From: Nocardia salmonicida NBRC 13393
Lineage (GTDB): Bacteria > Actinomycetota > Actinomycetes > Mycobacteriales > Mycobacteriaceae
Direction of reading: 5' to 3'
NCBI RefSeq assembly: GCF_001613085.1
Contig: NZ_BDBR01000051.1
Location: 1 to 57,376 of the forward strand
Length of the DNA: 57,376 nt
The notes beneath the pieces were generated by a model that had not been told where the DNA came from, ran no database searches, and worked only from the letters and a program-made list of their open reading frames with translations. Positions 39,445 through 47,909 of this stretch are shown in pieces; position 1 is the stretch's first letter; the number at the start of each line of letters is the position of its first letter. The position numbers were made by a program, and so were the translations under genes.

Positions 39445-39890
39445 TGACCCCCAAGATTCCGTCCGCGCTGGACGACTTGCCCGATCCGTCGGAGGCACAG
39501 CCGCTCCGGAATCCGTTCGGCCGCCGCGCCGAAAAGCCCGCGGGGCCGGCTGGCGATTCTGACGACGAGAAGGAGGGTGGCCCTAGCGCCACTGGTGGCA
39601 CTAGGGCCCCTAGGGGCGGCGGCAAAGCTGCTGGTAAAGGCAAGGATTCAGAGGAGGGGAGCGAGCGGAGCAAGCGGCTGGCCGGTTCCTCGGACATCCT
39701 GTTGTCGCTGCCGTCGGACCTCAAGGAACGCATGAAATCCGTGATTGCGTACACCTATCCGCACACCGGGATCAATGAGCAACAGGCGTTCCTTCGCTGG
39801 TCCGTCTCGAAGTTGTGTGCGGAGCTAGAGGACCGGTACAACGACGGCAAGCAGTGGCCGGAAATCCCCAAGAAGAAAAAAGCCGTCTGA
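39444..39890 (+). CDS. parB: ParB-type centromere-binding protein (RHH class)
   Basis: A 148-residue protein. The N-terminal 80 residues are disordered and charged. The C-terminal ribbon-helix-helix-like domain (DILLSLPSDLKERMKSVIAY, HTGINEQQAFLRWSV, then a helix ending YNDGKQWPEIP) matches small ParB proteins that pair with type Ib ParA. The coding sequence itself contains a near-perfect 26-bp palindrome (39581-39606) of the same CCCTAG...CTAGGG family as the centromere sites. It is translationally coupled to parA. The terminator at 39911 contains another related site. Confidence 0.85.
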   Translation: MTPKIPSALDDLPDPSEAQPLRNPFGRRAEKPAGPAGDSDDEKEGGPSATGGTRAPRGGGKAAGKGKDSEEGSERSKRLAGSSDILLSLPSDLKERMKSVIAYTYPHTGINEQQAFLRWSVSKLCAELEDRYNDGKQWPEIPKKKKAV

Positions 39891-39910
39891 CCTGGTAAGA
39901 AACGCAATAT

Positions 39911-39946
39911 ACCGGCGGTAGGGCCCATAGGGGCGCTACCGCCGGT
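39911..39946. terminator. Terminator after parB with embedded centromere-like core
   Basis: ACCGGCGGTAG (39911-39921) and CTACCGCCGGT (39936-39946) form an 11-bp stem. The loop GGCCCATAGGGGCG resembles the parS-like core. It lies between convergent parB and the 39956 gene. Confidence 0.65.
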
Positions 39947-39955
39947 TGTGTGTGT

Positions 39956-40705
39956 CTAGGCGTAGATCCTGTCCGGGTTGAAGTGCTCCGACTGGCTGTA
40001 GAGCAGCCCGTAGCAGGCGGCGATGTCCTCGTGCGCCAGGCCGCCGGGCTGTAGCCACTGGTCGGCGACTTTCGCCCATCCGTCGGGCCCGTGGGCCTCG
40101 TCGGCGAAGTTGCTGACGATGGCGGCCAGGTGCTCGGCGACTTCGGTGTAGCGGTCGGGGGAGTCCACCCAACGGCGCAGGACGGCGGCCATCTCGTCGC
40201 GGGCCTCGACGTGGACGCGCTTCGGGTTCGGCCCCGTGGCACGCATCTCGTCCGGGTCTTTGCCGTCTTCGCGGGGCCACAGGTTCAACCCGTTGCCGAA
40301 GATCCAGACCGATTGCAGCCGTTCGGATTCCCACGAACCGGGCCGCCCGGCGGTCAGCGCTCGCGAAGCGTAGTGGTAGCCGCTGCTGTGGTACTTGTCG
40401 CCGGGCTCGCTCGCGCAGGCCCGCAGCTCGGAGTTCACCTGCTCGAGCGCGGAGGCAAGGGAGCCGATCGCCTTCCGGCCGGCGGTCTCCAGGGCGCCGC
40501 GCAGCTGCTCGCGGTCCTCGGCCAGTACGCCGAGCACCGGGCGGACCGGGCCGAACTCGCGCACGATGTCGTCATACGTGCGGTGTTCCAGGAGCTTGGT
40601 CGTGGTCGGGTCGAATCCGCGGTACAGCCCCTCGGGCCCGCCTTCGCGGTGCCATCCCTGGTTGAGGGAGTCCACCACCCGGTACGGCTGCTCGGTGTCG
40701 GTCAT
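39956..40705 (-). CDS. Hypothetical protein, 249 residues
   Basis: ATG 40705 is chosen over a longer open frame. The protein is soluble and mostly helical, with Trp-rich blocks (WIFGNGLNLWPRED), and no motif is recognised. It is transcribed away from the replication origin and converges with parB. A role in stable maintenance is possible from position only. Confidence 0.6.
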   Translation of the reverse strand: MTDTEQPYRVVDSLNQGWHREGGPEGLYRGFDPTTTKLLEHRTYDDIVREFGPVRPVLGVLAEDREQLRGALETAGRKAIGSLASALEQVNSELRACASEPGDKYHSSGYHYASRALTAGRPGSWESERLQSVWIFGNGLNLWPREDGKDPDEMRATGPNPKRVHVEARDEMAAVLRRWVDSPDRYTEVAEHLAAIVSNFADEAHGPDGWAKVADQWLQPGGLAHEDIAACYGLLYSQSEHFNPDRIYA

Positions 40706-40835
40706 ACGCCTGATCGTGCCACTGATCGCCGACACACACCGGCCGATCAGACGCCGGTTCCAGCCGATCGGCGGCCGTAGGGCTACGGTGAACCGGCACC
40801 CCCGGCGGGCCCGACGTAACCACTGGGGTCCAGGC

Positions 40836-40865
40836 GGCAAGCCAACGAAGTTGGCGCGGCAGCCC
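40836..40865. repeat. 32-bp dispersed hairpin repeat, copy 3 (inverted)
   Basis: The only copy in opposite orientation; 30 of 32 bp are kept. It lies between the divergent 39956 gene and the replication origin. Confidence 0.85.
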
Positions 40866-40903
40866 CCTGTTCGCCCCGTGCTCCAGCGCTGGGCGAACTC
40901 ATG

Positions 40904-41014
40904 TGATTAGGTGGCTTCGGAACGTCCTACCTAATCAAAATCCGAAAACCCTGTTCAGGCACCTCGTACCGTGAACTACCGGATTAGGTGGCTACGGCGT
41001 GTCCTACCTAATCA
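40904..41014. other. Replication origin candidate with two interrupted inverted repeats
   Basis: Two copies of TGATTAGGT-N16-ACCTAATC (40904-40937 and 40982-41013) stand 78 bp apart directly upstream of repA. The second is followed 30 bp later by the repA start. A third half copy lies inverted at 43814. Likely binding sites for RepA or RepB. The surrounding 337-bp gap holds these repeats and the inverted 32-bp element. Confidence 0.7.
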
Positions 41015-41042
41015 ATCCCGAATTGAGGGCAGACTGCTGGCC

Positions 41043-42038
41043 ATGGACACCGAGGTCGATGACTGGACCGACGTAGACACGCTGCCGTTCCCGTTCGAGG
41101 ATCACTGGTTGCCGCGTCGGCCTTTGGCTGCGACGCGCAAGCATGGCGGCTACTACCGCATGTCCAGGGAAGCGGCGTTGGAGCGTCCCTACATCGAGGC
41201 CAACCCGTTGGTCATGAAAAGCCTGATCATCACCGATCACGACGGCGGCCGCGCTGATGAGATCGTGGGCCTGGCCGGTTTGCCGCCACCGAGCTATATC
41301 GCGATGAACCCGCACCTGCGCAACGGCCACATCGTGTATGCGCTGGCCACGCCGGTAGTCCTCACGAACGCAGCGCACCGGCGGCCGGTCAACCTGCTGT
41401 CCAGGGTGGAATCCGGGCTCAACAACATGTTGGGCGGGGATGTGGCCTACGGCGGCAGGACAACGAAGAATCCGCGGCACCAAGAGCATTTGCCGTTGTG
41501 GGGGCCGGATCACGCGGTCTACTCGCTGAAGGAACTCGCCGATCCGTTGGAACGGCTCGGCGCGCTGCCGAAGTGGGCGGGAGCTCGCGAGCGCCGGGAG
41601 AAGCTGGCGACGACCGACACGGGCCGCAACGTGGAGATTTTCGAGGTCACCCGCAAGTGGTCATATCCTCACCGTGGCGACTACACCGACCTCGGCCGGT
41701 GGGAGTCCGCGGTGTCCGATTACGCCTGGGACCGCAATGTCGAGCTGATCGGGTCATGCTTCACCAAAGGTCCGCTGCTGTTTCCCGAGGTTCACCAGGT
41801 CGCGCGATCCATCTCACGCTGGACGTGGCGACACATCCGCCGGTCGTTCTCCGAGGAACAGGCTCGACGTGGGAAAATAAGTGCGGAGAAGGCTGGACCG
41901 GAAGAACTCGCCCGGCGTGGTCGTAAGGGCGGGCAGACGATGACCGAGAAGCGGCGGAAGGCCATCGCCGAGACGAATCGGCGACGTGGCTCACGGTTGG
42001 ATATCGACGCGATCCTTGCGGACGCTTTGGAGGGATAG
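41043..42038 (+). CDS. repA: Theta replication initiator RepA, pAL5000/ColE2-like
   Basis: A 331-residue replicase-family protein. The primase-like core is seen in LVMKSLIITDHDGGRADEIV and PSYIAMNPHLRNGHIVYALA. GGDVAYGGRTTKNPRHQ follows, and a PriCT-like helical domain lies around FTKGPLLFPEVHQVARSISR. A basic C-terminus with RRGRKGGQTMTEKRR binds DNA. ATG 41043 is chosen because upstream starts fall inside the origin repeats. It is followed 3 bp later by repB, as in pAL5000 and related actinobacterial plasmids. Confidence 0.93.
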   Translation: MDTEVDDWTDVDTLPFPFEDHWLPRRPLAATRKHGGYYRMSREAALERPYIEANPLVMKSLIITDHDGGRADEIVGLAGLPPPSYIAMNPHLRNGHIVYALATPVVLTNAAHRRPVNLLSRVESGLNNMLGGDVAYGGRTTKNPRHQEHLPLWGPDHAVYSLKELADPLERLGALPKWAGARERREKLATTDTGRNVEIFEVTRKWSYPHRGDYTDLGRWESAVSDYAWDRNVELIGSCFTKGPLLFPEVHQVARSISRWTWRHIRRSFSEEQARRGKISAEKAGPEELARRGRKGGQTMTEKRRKAIAETNRRRGSRLDIDAILADALEG

Positions 42039-42041
42039 GAC

Positions 42042-42314
42042 ATGACCGCGAAGAACCCGATGCGTCGGGCGAAGACTGCCAAAGAGCTGGCGGCCGCGCA
42101 CAAGTGCTCCGACCGGACGATTCGGCGGCTGATCGCCGAGCCACGCGACGACTTCGAGGGGCGCTCGGCGGCGCTGAGCGAGCGGGCCCGCCAGCTGCGG
42201 GCCGAGGGCAAGAAGTACAAGGAGATCGCCGCAGAACTCGGCGTGTCTATCGGCTCGGTATCGCGGCTGCTCCACGGGCTGTACCCGAGTCAGACCACGA
42301 GCAAGGCCAGCTAG
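42042..42314 (+). CDS. repB: RepB, small HTH replication protein
   Basis: A 90-residue sigma-factor-like HTH protein (KYKEIAAELGVSIGSVSRLL) with an N-terminal RAKTAKELAAAHKCSDRTIR helix pair. RepB of pAL5000-type plasmids binds the origin and loads RepA. It starts 3 bp after repA, in the same operon. Confidence 0.9.
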   Translation: MTAKNPMRRAKTAKELAAAHKCSDRTIRRLIAEPRDDFEGRSAALSERARQLRAEGKKYKEIAAELGVSIGSVSRLLHGLYPSQTTSKAS

Positions 42315-42371
42315 ATCCCTTCTTCCGCCGAGGCCGGCCGGAAACCTGGTTACCCCCGCAACTGGGGGTGG

Positions 42372-43694
42372 TCACCGGTCGGCCTCGTCGTTTGTCCGGC
42401 GGGCCCGTGCGCGGGCGTCGGCGTCGGCCTGGCGGGCGCGGGCTCGCGTCTGGCCCATGTTGCGGTGCGCCAGCTCGGCGACGGCGGCGCGGGCGGCTGC
42501 GCGGCCGGGGGAGTCCGCGGCGGCCGCTCGCATGGCGGCCGCGCGCATCTCGGCGAACAGCTGCCGGTTCGCGGCGCGCTCGGCTTCCTCCTCGGCAACG
42601 GTCCGGGCCCGGTCCAGCAAGGCCGGGGGAACGTCGGGGGGCACGAAACGCAGGATGTGACACAGGTACCCGACGGGCTTGTCCGGGTTGCTGATCAGCT
42701 TCTTTCCGGAGATCCGGTACTCCTCGAACGCTCCGTACACGTCATCGACCAGCCACCCGGCGACCGCGTATCGCGTCAGAGCCGCCGCGAGCTGGCTTCG
42801 GCTGGTCTGACGTACCCAGAGCGGCATTCGTTCGTCTCTGCGGCAATGCTCGGCCAGTAATAGGGCTCTCTGGTCGTAGGCGCGGTGCTGCTTGGGTCGC
42901 CTCCTCTTGTCGATGCCGCGCGGAGCGCGTCGGTTCATCTCGTTTTCTGCTGAAGAAACCAGTTTTGATCGTGAGATGAAAGAAGAACCGTAGCTTCGCT
43001 CCGGTGGGGTGCCAAAACCCTGGTCAAGGAGTGTTTTCGCTGCTGAGTTATCCACAGGCAGCGTCGTGGATTCGTGGAGGGCGGAAACGGCGGCCCAGCC
43101 TCGAGCGCGGTCGTTGCGCCGCCAGGACTCCAGGCGCTCGGCGCGGGTGCGCTGACGGCCCCGGAATATGACCGTGCGGCATCCGAACCGGGCGAGCAGG
43201 CGGCGGCACCGGTGGATGGTCGATTCGCTGCGTGAGACCTCGCGCTGAAGGCGGCCGACGGTCACGCGCGAGTTGCGGCCGGTGGCGTAGTCCGCGCCGG
43301 AGGATTCGGCGATGACGTAGGCGGCGAACGTCTTTCGGCTCACCGATTCGACGGTCTGTGCGGCGCGCAGCGCCGAGTAGTGCTCGTCGTAGAGTGCCAG
43401 GCAGTGAGCGAGCCACCGTTCCCGGCCCCACCAGCACGCCGGGGCCTGCTGGTCCTCGGAGCCGGTGTAGGCGTCTTCGGGCAGCGTGAGCCGCAGCGGC
43501 GGCAGCGCGAACAGCGCGGGGGCGCTCGGGTGCGCCGACGTGCGCCGACGGCGGCGCGGGGAGGTGTAGCAACCTCGCCCAGATACAGAAATGGGTAGCC
43601 CGGCATCGGTGTGTCCACGATCGTGACCGACAAAGCCGGTCGCGATGCTTTGAGACGCACGCGCGTGCTTGCTACCCTGGGAACCGCTAACCAA
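42372..43694 (-). CDS. Replication-like winged-helix protein
   Basis: Up to 440 residues; the only available start upstream of the conserved part is TTG 43694, so the N-terminus is uncertain. The core (WWGRERWLAHCLALYDEHYS, YATGRNSRVTVGRLQREVSR, STIHRCRRLLARFG, RGRQRTRAERLESWR) resembles HTH replication proteins I recall from Rhodococcus, Gordonia and mycobacterial plasmids. The Ala/Arg-rich helical tail probably binds DNA. It faces repAB convergently. It may be a second initiator or an accessory factor. A third origin-type repeat at 43814 lies upstream. Confidence 0.65.
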   Translation of the reverse strand: MVSGSQGSKHARASQSIATGFVGHDRGHTDAGLPISVSGRGCYTSPRRRRRTSAHPSAPALFALPPLRLTLPEDAYTGSEDQQAPACWWGRERWLAHCLALYDEHYSALRAAQTVESVSRKTFAAYVIAESSGADYATGRNSRVTVGRLQREVSRSESTIHRCRRLLARFGCRTVIFRGRQRTRAERLESWRRNDRARGWAAVSALHESTTLPVDNSAAKTLLDQGFGTPPERSYGSSFISRSKLVSSAENEMNRRAPRGIDKRRRPKQHRAYDQRALLLAEHCRRDERMPLWVRQTSRSQLAAALTRYAVAGWLVDDVYGAFEEYRISGKKLISNPDKPVGYLCHILRFVPPDVPPALLDRARTVAEEEAERAANRQLFAEMRAAAMRAAAADSPGRAAARAAVAELAHRNMGQTRARARQADADARARARRTNDEADR

Positions 43695-43753
43695 AGCGTG
43701 GTCCTTCAGGGCCTTGAAAAGCCTTCCGGCGGCAACCGGGGGGCTTTTCCTCG
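43650..43753 (+). ncRNA. Candidate small RNA with own promoter and terminator
   Basis: TTGAGA (43650-43655), a 17-bp spacer and TACCCT (43673-43678) precede a short transcript from about 43685. GAAAAGCC (43716-43723) and GGCTTTTC (43742-43749) form a terminator stem ending CTCGTTTA, with an inner CCGG/CCGG pair. The RNA would be about 65-70 nt, divergent from the 42372 gene, so copy-number control is possible. Confidence 0.45.
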
Positions 43754-43813
43754 TTTATGGGGTCTGTGGTGGGCCTATCGGCCCTTGTCCCTTCCTAGTG
43801 GGTCCGGATGGAT

Positions 43814-43833
43814 TGATTAGGTAGGACACGCCG
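43814..43833. repeat. Inverted half copy of the origin repeat
   Basis: TGATTAGGTAGGACACGCCG is the reverse complement of the right half of the second origin repeat (about 40995-41014). Confidence 0.8.
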
Positions 43834-43897
43834 ATCATGGCACGGTTTTTTGAACAACGTGTGTTCTTGCTCGACGCGAGTTGCCGCCACGCGCTGA

Positions 43898-43929
43898 GGG
43901 CTGCCGCGCCAACTTCGTTGGCTTGCCTC
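43898..43929. repeat. 32-bp dispersed hairpin repeat, copy 4
   Basis: Identical to copy 1; ends 12 bp from the stop of the leftward lipoprotein gene. Confidence 0.85.
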
Positions 43930-43941
43930 GGTTTCGGCTGG

Positions 43942-44520
43942 TCAACTCGGGAGAGTGGTCGCGGCCGTGACGGTCCAGACAGGTTGTTTGGTGACCGTGA
44001 TCAGAGTTGTTGCGGTGAAGTCCCCGAACTCGGGGGCGTGCAGGCGGGTGGTGATCTTGCGTTGCCAGGTCACGGGAGTGTCGGCGGGGTGCTGTTCGCT
44101 GCTGATCTCGCTGGAGGCGGTGATCGTGGCGCGGGTGTTCATCCACGATTCCCAGAGCGGGCGGGGGATCGGGTAGAGCCGGTAGGAATCCGCGGCGCGC
44201 GGGGTGAGCAGCGGCCGCGCTCGGTCGTGGGCGGACTCCGGGCCGGTATCGCCGGCGGCGGGCCGCCAGTCGAACAGGGCGTTCACGGCGGCCAGGGCGA
44301 CGGCTTCGGGGTTGTTGCGGTCGAGATCGGTCCACGGGGCCGGCAGTGGCGGAAGGGTCTCGATGCTCGCGCCGGAGGGTACGCCGGTGCCGTGATCATC
44401 GTGTTCGCCGAAGTGGTCATGGTCGGTTGTGGAGCACGCGGCCAGGGCCGCGACGGCGAGGGCCAGGACGACGGCGGCGAGACTCCGGCGCCCTCGGTGC
44501 GGGGTATGGTTGCGGGTCAT
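43942..44520 (-). CDS. Transfer-region lipoprotein
   Basis: A 192-residue protein with a basic N-terminus, hydrophobic core (LAAVVLALAVAALA) and lipobox LAAC with Cys28. A His/Asp-rich stretch follows, then a beta-rich domain (about 90-192) like the NTF2-type domains of conjugation channel proteins. It overlaps the hydrolase gene by ATGA, and a 32-bp repeat follows its stop. It probably sits on the outer face of the inner membrane. Confidence 0.75.
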   Translation of the reverse strand: MTRNHTPHRGRRSLAAVVLALAVAALAACSTTDHDHFGEHDDHGTGVPSGASIETLPPLPAPWTDLDRNNPEAVALAAVNALFDWRPAAGDTGPESAHDRARPLLTPRAADSYRLYPIPRPLWESWMNTRATITASSEISSEQHPADTPVTWQRKITTRLHAPEFGDFTATTLITVTKQPVWTVTAATTLPS

Positions 44521-46103
44521 TGCTGCTGGCCTCCTGCGTTCGGGGCGGCGGCCGCGACGGCGGCCTGTCCGTCGTTCTGGGTTATGTACCGGCGGATGCC
44601 GATCAATTGCCCTCCGTCACTGACGGGGCTTTCCTGGACGTTTTGTCCGAAGGTCGGAGCGTGGATCATCTGGCCGCCTCCGGCGTAGACGCCGACGTGT
44701 TCGGCCTTGCCGTCGGCTCCGAAGAACACCAGGTCACCGGCCTGCGCTTGGGATATGTCGGCGACGGGTTGGCCTTGTCCCATCTGGCCGGGATTGCTGG
44801 TGTCGCCGGTGTAGTGGGGGAGCTGCACCGCGCCGTTGGTCGCTTGCGCATAGGCGTACAGCGTCAGTCCGGAGCAGTCGAATCCGGCGGGGTCGCCGGT
44901 GGGTCCGTTGGCGTCGCCGCCACCCCACACGTAGGGCCGCCCGATTTGGGATCTGGCGGCCGCCACGATGGCCGCGCCGCTGCCGGGGTCGCCGGGTGCT
45001 GTGGGCTGACCTGGTGTGCCTCCGTTGGGCCCGCATGTTCCTGTTGCACCGCTGGGCGCTACGCCCTGCAACCGGGTGAACAGCTCGCGGGCTTCGGCCG
45101 CCCGCGCGCCGTATTTGCCGCGCAGATCCTCGCGCGGCCGCTGGATGTCGGCGGCGGCGATGGTGAATTCCTTGGCCTGCCAATCGGTTGCGAGCAGGCG
45201 TTTGTAGAACTCGGTGGCCGCGTGGGCGGGGTCCATGATCTCGGCGACGGTGCCGTAGCCCATTCCAACCTGCTGCTGCATGACGCCGACGGATTTGTGG
45301 TCGCCGGGGAATACCCCGTCGTTCGGGTAGTTCTTCGATTCCGGCACGGCTTCACTGGCGAGGTTCCGTAGCTCGGTCTCGACCAGGGCGACGGCGAGGG
45401 CGATGACGATTCCCTGATCGGGTACGCCCATGCCCTTGCCGGTGCTGATGATGGTGACGGCGTTTCGGTCGCGGGCCGAATCCGCGGCGGCTACCTGCTG
45501 ATCGGGGTTCGGGCTGGTGCCGCCGGTGGCGGTGGTGCCCTTGCGGGCGGCTTCGAGGTACGGGGTCGGGTCGATCGGCGCGTACTGCTGGATGCGGTCG
45601 GCGCTGCCGTGCACCTCGAAATGCAGGTGCGGGCCGCTGCTTTGGCCGCTGTTGCCGGAGCGGGCGATAGGCTGGCCGGCGGTGACCTGCTGGCCGACCG
45701 AGACCAGCACGCCGCCGGGGTCCATGTGCCCGTAGACCGTGCTCAGCGGCTTGCCGTCTACGACGTGGCTCAGGACCACCCAGCCACCGAATCCGGATAT
45801 GCCGGAGTCCTGGGCGGCGGTGACGGTGCCGTCGGCGAGGGCGTAGACGGGGCTGCCGAGCGGGACTGCGAAGTCAACGCCCTGGTGGTCGGGCCGGTCC
45901 GCGCTCTGGAATCCGGAGCCGACTTCGACGCTGGGGTCCACCGGGTACGCCAGCGGGCCACTGACGCTGATGCCCCCGGTGCTCGGTGCGCACCCGGTGT
46001 TCTGCTTCTGCTGTTCACAGCTCGCGAACAGCAGAAGCAACAGGAGGATGACGGCGAGGATCTTGCGCCAATGGCGCAGCAGGACAGCAACAACGGCAGT
46101 CAT
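44517..46103 (-). CDS. Three-domain cell-wall hydrolase (M23, transglycosylase-like, NlpC/P60)
   Basis: A 528-residue exported enzyme with one N-terminal membrane span (residues 13-27). An M23 LytM domain contains HQGVDF (His73, Asp77) and HLHFE (159-163). A lysozyme-like domain spans about 215-345, with a probable catalytic Glu243 in ALVETELRN and SVGVMQQQ. The NlpC/P60 domain has Cys410 (FDCSGL), His469 and His481. Three wall-cutting activities in one transfer protein would open the peptidoglycan for the mating channel. It lies between lipoprotein and VirB4 genes (3-bp gap). Confidence 0.93.
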   Translation of the reverse strand: MTAVVAVLLRHWRKILAVILLLLLLFASCEQQKQNTGCAPSTGGISVSGPLAYPVDPSVEVGSGFQSADRPDHQGVDFAVPLGSPVYALADGTVTAAQDSGISGFGGWVVLSHVVDGKPLSTVYGHMDPGGVLVSVGQQVTAGQPIARSGNSGQSSGPHLHFEVHGSADRIQQYAPIDPTPYLEAARKGTTATGGTSPNPDQQVAAADSARDRNAVTIISTGKGMGVPDQGIVIALAVALVETELRNLASEAVPESKNYPNDGVFPGDHKSVGVMQQQVGMGYGTVAEIMDPAHAATEFYKRLLATDWQAKEFTIAAADIQRPREDLRGKYGARAAEARELFTRLQGVAPSGATGTCGPNGGTPGQPTAPGDPGSGAAIVAAARSQIGRPYVWGGGDANGPTGDPAGFDCSGLTLYAYAQATNGAVQLPHYTGDTSNPGQMGQGQPVADISQAQAGDLVFFGADGKAEHVGVYAGGGQMIHAPTFGQNVQESPVSDGGQLIGIRRYITQNDGQAAVAAAAPNAGGQQQ

Positions 46104-46106
46104 CGG

Positions 46107-47822
46107 CTATTCCGTCGTCATGCCGGTGTTGGTGTCGTGAATGCCTAGTTCGCGCTCGAGGGGGCTGATCCACGTACGGAAGGCCAGGCCGGGCCGGTCA
46201 GGGTCATCGCCCCATTTGGCGATGAATCTGCCCTTGCCGGGGTGCGGCATGGTGCGGTGACCGGTCTGGGCCGGGGGCGGTGCGGAGGTCCAGGACAGCA
46301 GGCGGGCGCGTTCGCGGTCGGTGTAGTCGATGAGTCCGCGTTGGGCGTCGATCTCGTAGCCGTTGATGGGGCCGATGAACTTGACCCGCGACCGGGAGAT
46401 GAACCCGGTGGCCTTTCCCTGCTCGGTGACATCGGCGGAGACCTTGGTGAAGTCGGTGACGGTGTGGCTGTAGGTGGTCAGCGATTTGGCGTCCGTGCGG
46501 CCGGTGCGGGTGGTCCGGTCGATGGTCTTGATCTGGCTCGATCCGCCCACGTCCAAGAGCTGTGACAGCTCGTCCATGTGGATGTCGGTGACGGCGCGGC
46601 GGCCGTAGCCGTTGTTCGCGAGGGTCATTCGCGCGGACACGGCGGCTTGGGCTTCCATGCCGGTGAGGGCGATGATTCCCGCCCGCAGGTCGCGGCCGGA
46701 GTGCGCGTCGATGATGGACAGGTCGATATCGACCATGGAGACGGTCAAGTCGAGTCGTGTGGTGGTTTGGCCGTTGAACGATTCGCCGAACATGCCGACC
46801 GTGAGACTCTTCAGCGATTGCAATAGCCGGTGGGTGGTGGCGGCGAATTCCTCGGCGTTGGACGCGGCGACCGCGTAGAGCATGTCCGCGGTGGGGTGCT
46901 CGAGTTGGGTGATCAGATCGGATGTGATCGGCGGCCGCGACGGGGAGAACCGTTGACCGGCATACAGTTCGGCCAGGGCGGCGGCAACGGCGGTTGACTC
47001 GAAGTCTTCGAGCGGGGCCCGTCGGCGCAGGCTCACCAGGGCCTCGATGTTGAACAGCTGCGTTTGGTGCAGCTCGGACATGAGTCCCTGGATGGCCGGG
47101 TGGCGATCGGGCAGCCGGTCAATGGCCCAGGCGTAGGGGGAGGGGTCCAGGGGATTGATCACCCCGTGACCAGGGCCTACCTCGATGATCTGTCCGTCCC
47201 TGCTCCCGGTCTCCGGGTCGTTGAGCAGTTCGCACATCCGCCGGTAGTCGGGTTTGATGTCGGCGGGCACGATGGCCTTTCGACCACTGACGAGCCCGCC
47301 AAGGATGAGCTGCCGCCCCAGGGTGGATTTGCCGAATCCGTTGGGGCCGATGACGACTGCGACCGGCGCGGAGATCATCTCCGCGTCGAACCACGCCATT
47401 TGGTCGAAGAAGAACGGTGCGCCGGTCTCCTCCTGGATGCCGATAGGCCAACCAGGGGAGATGAATTCGGTACTGCGGGGGAAGGGCCACAGGCCGCACA
47501 CTCTGTTCGTGGTGCCGCGAATTTCGGGCAGCGGCATCGGCTTCTTCATGTAGCCGCCGTAGGGCGCGAGGAATCCGCGGGGACTCGGGCTGCGGTCGGC
47601 CTGCCAGGGCTGGCGGGCGGCCGAGTAGCTGGCACGCCACACGGCGAGTTCGTGGGCGCGCAGTTTGCGGGCGGCGTTGAACTTGCCCGCGATGCTCATC
47701 GACGGCATGGCCTCGCGTAGGTAGGCCACCTCGTCGGCGGGCATCACGCCGTCGGCTCCGCTGGCGTGGTTCTCCTGCCGGGCCGTCACCCGGCGGGGAA
47801 GAAGTAGGCGACTGCCGGACAT
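46107..47822 (-). CDS. VirB4-like conjugation ATPase
   Basis: A 571-residue AAA ATPase with Walker A GPNGFGKST at residues 159-167. The Walker B region is in VTDIHMDELSQLL. The N-terminal half replaces the usual VirB4 membrane-proximal domain, so it is shorter than Gram-negative VirB4. It is paired with the SCO6880-like gene upstream; together they correspond to the split VirB4 of actinobacteria. ATG 47822 follows AAGGAGA. It powers channel assembly or substrate transfer at the membrane. Confidence 0.88.
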   Translation of the reverse strand: MSGSRLLLPRRVTARQENHASGADGVMPADEVAYLREAMPSMSIAGKFNAARKLRAHELAVWRASYSAARQPWQADRSPSPRGFLAPYGGYMKKPMPLPEIRGTTNRVCGLWPFPRSTEFISPGWPIGIQEETGAPFFFDQMAWFDAEMISAPVAVVIGPNGFGKSTLGRQLILGGLVSGRKAIVPADIKPDYRRMCELLNDPETGSRDGQIIEVGPGHGVINPLDPSPYAWAIDRLPDRHPAIQGLMSELHQTQLFNIEALVSLRRRAPLEDFESTAVAAALAELYAGQRFSPSRPPITSDLITQLEHPTADMLYAVAASNAEEFAATTHRLLQSLKSLTVGMFGESFNGQTTTRLDLTVSMVDIDLSIIDAHSGRDLRAGIIALTGMEAQAAVSARMTLANNGYGRRAVTDIHMDELSQLLDVGGSSQIKTIDRTTRTGRTDAKSLTTYSHTVTDFTKVSADVTEQGKATGFISRSRVKFIGPINGYEIDAQRGLIDYTDRERARLLSWTSAPPPAQTGHRTMPHPGKGRFIAKWGDDPDRPGLAFRTWISPLERELGIHDTNTGMTTE

Positions 47823-47846
47823 ATCGGGTCTCCTTGATATAGGGCC

Positions 47847-47863
47847 GCTATGGGCCATATGGC
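47847..47863. promoter_or_regulatory. Centromere-like palindrome in the transfer operon
   Basis: GCTATGGGCCATATGGC, related to the palindrome family upstream of parA, 25-41 bp before the VirB4-like start. A possible regulatory site. Confidence 0.4.
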
Positions 47864-47909
47864 TAAATCAGGTCGATGTGCTCGGCGGAAATCGCGAGCT
47901 TTGCGCTGG

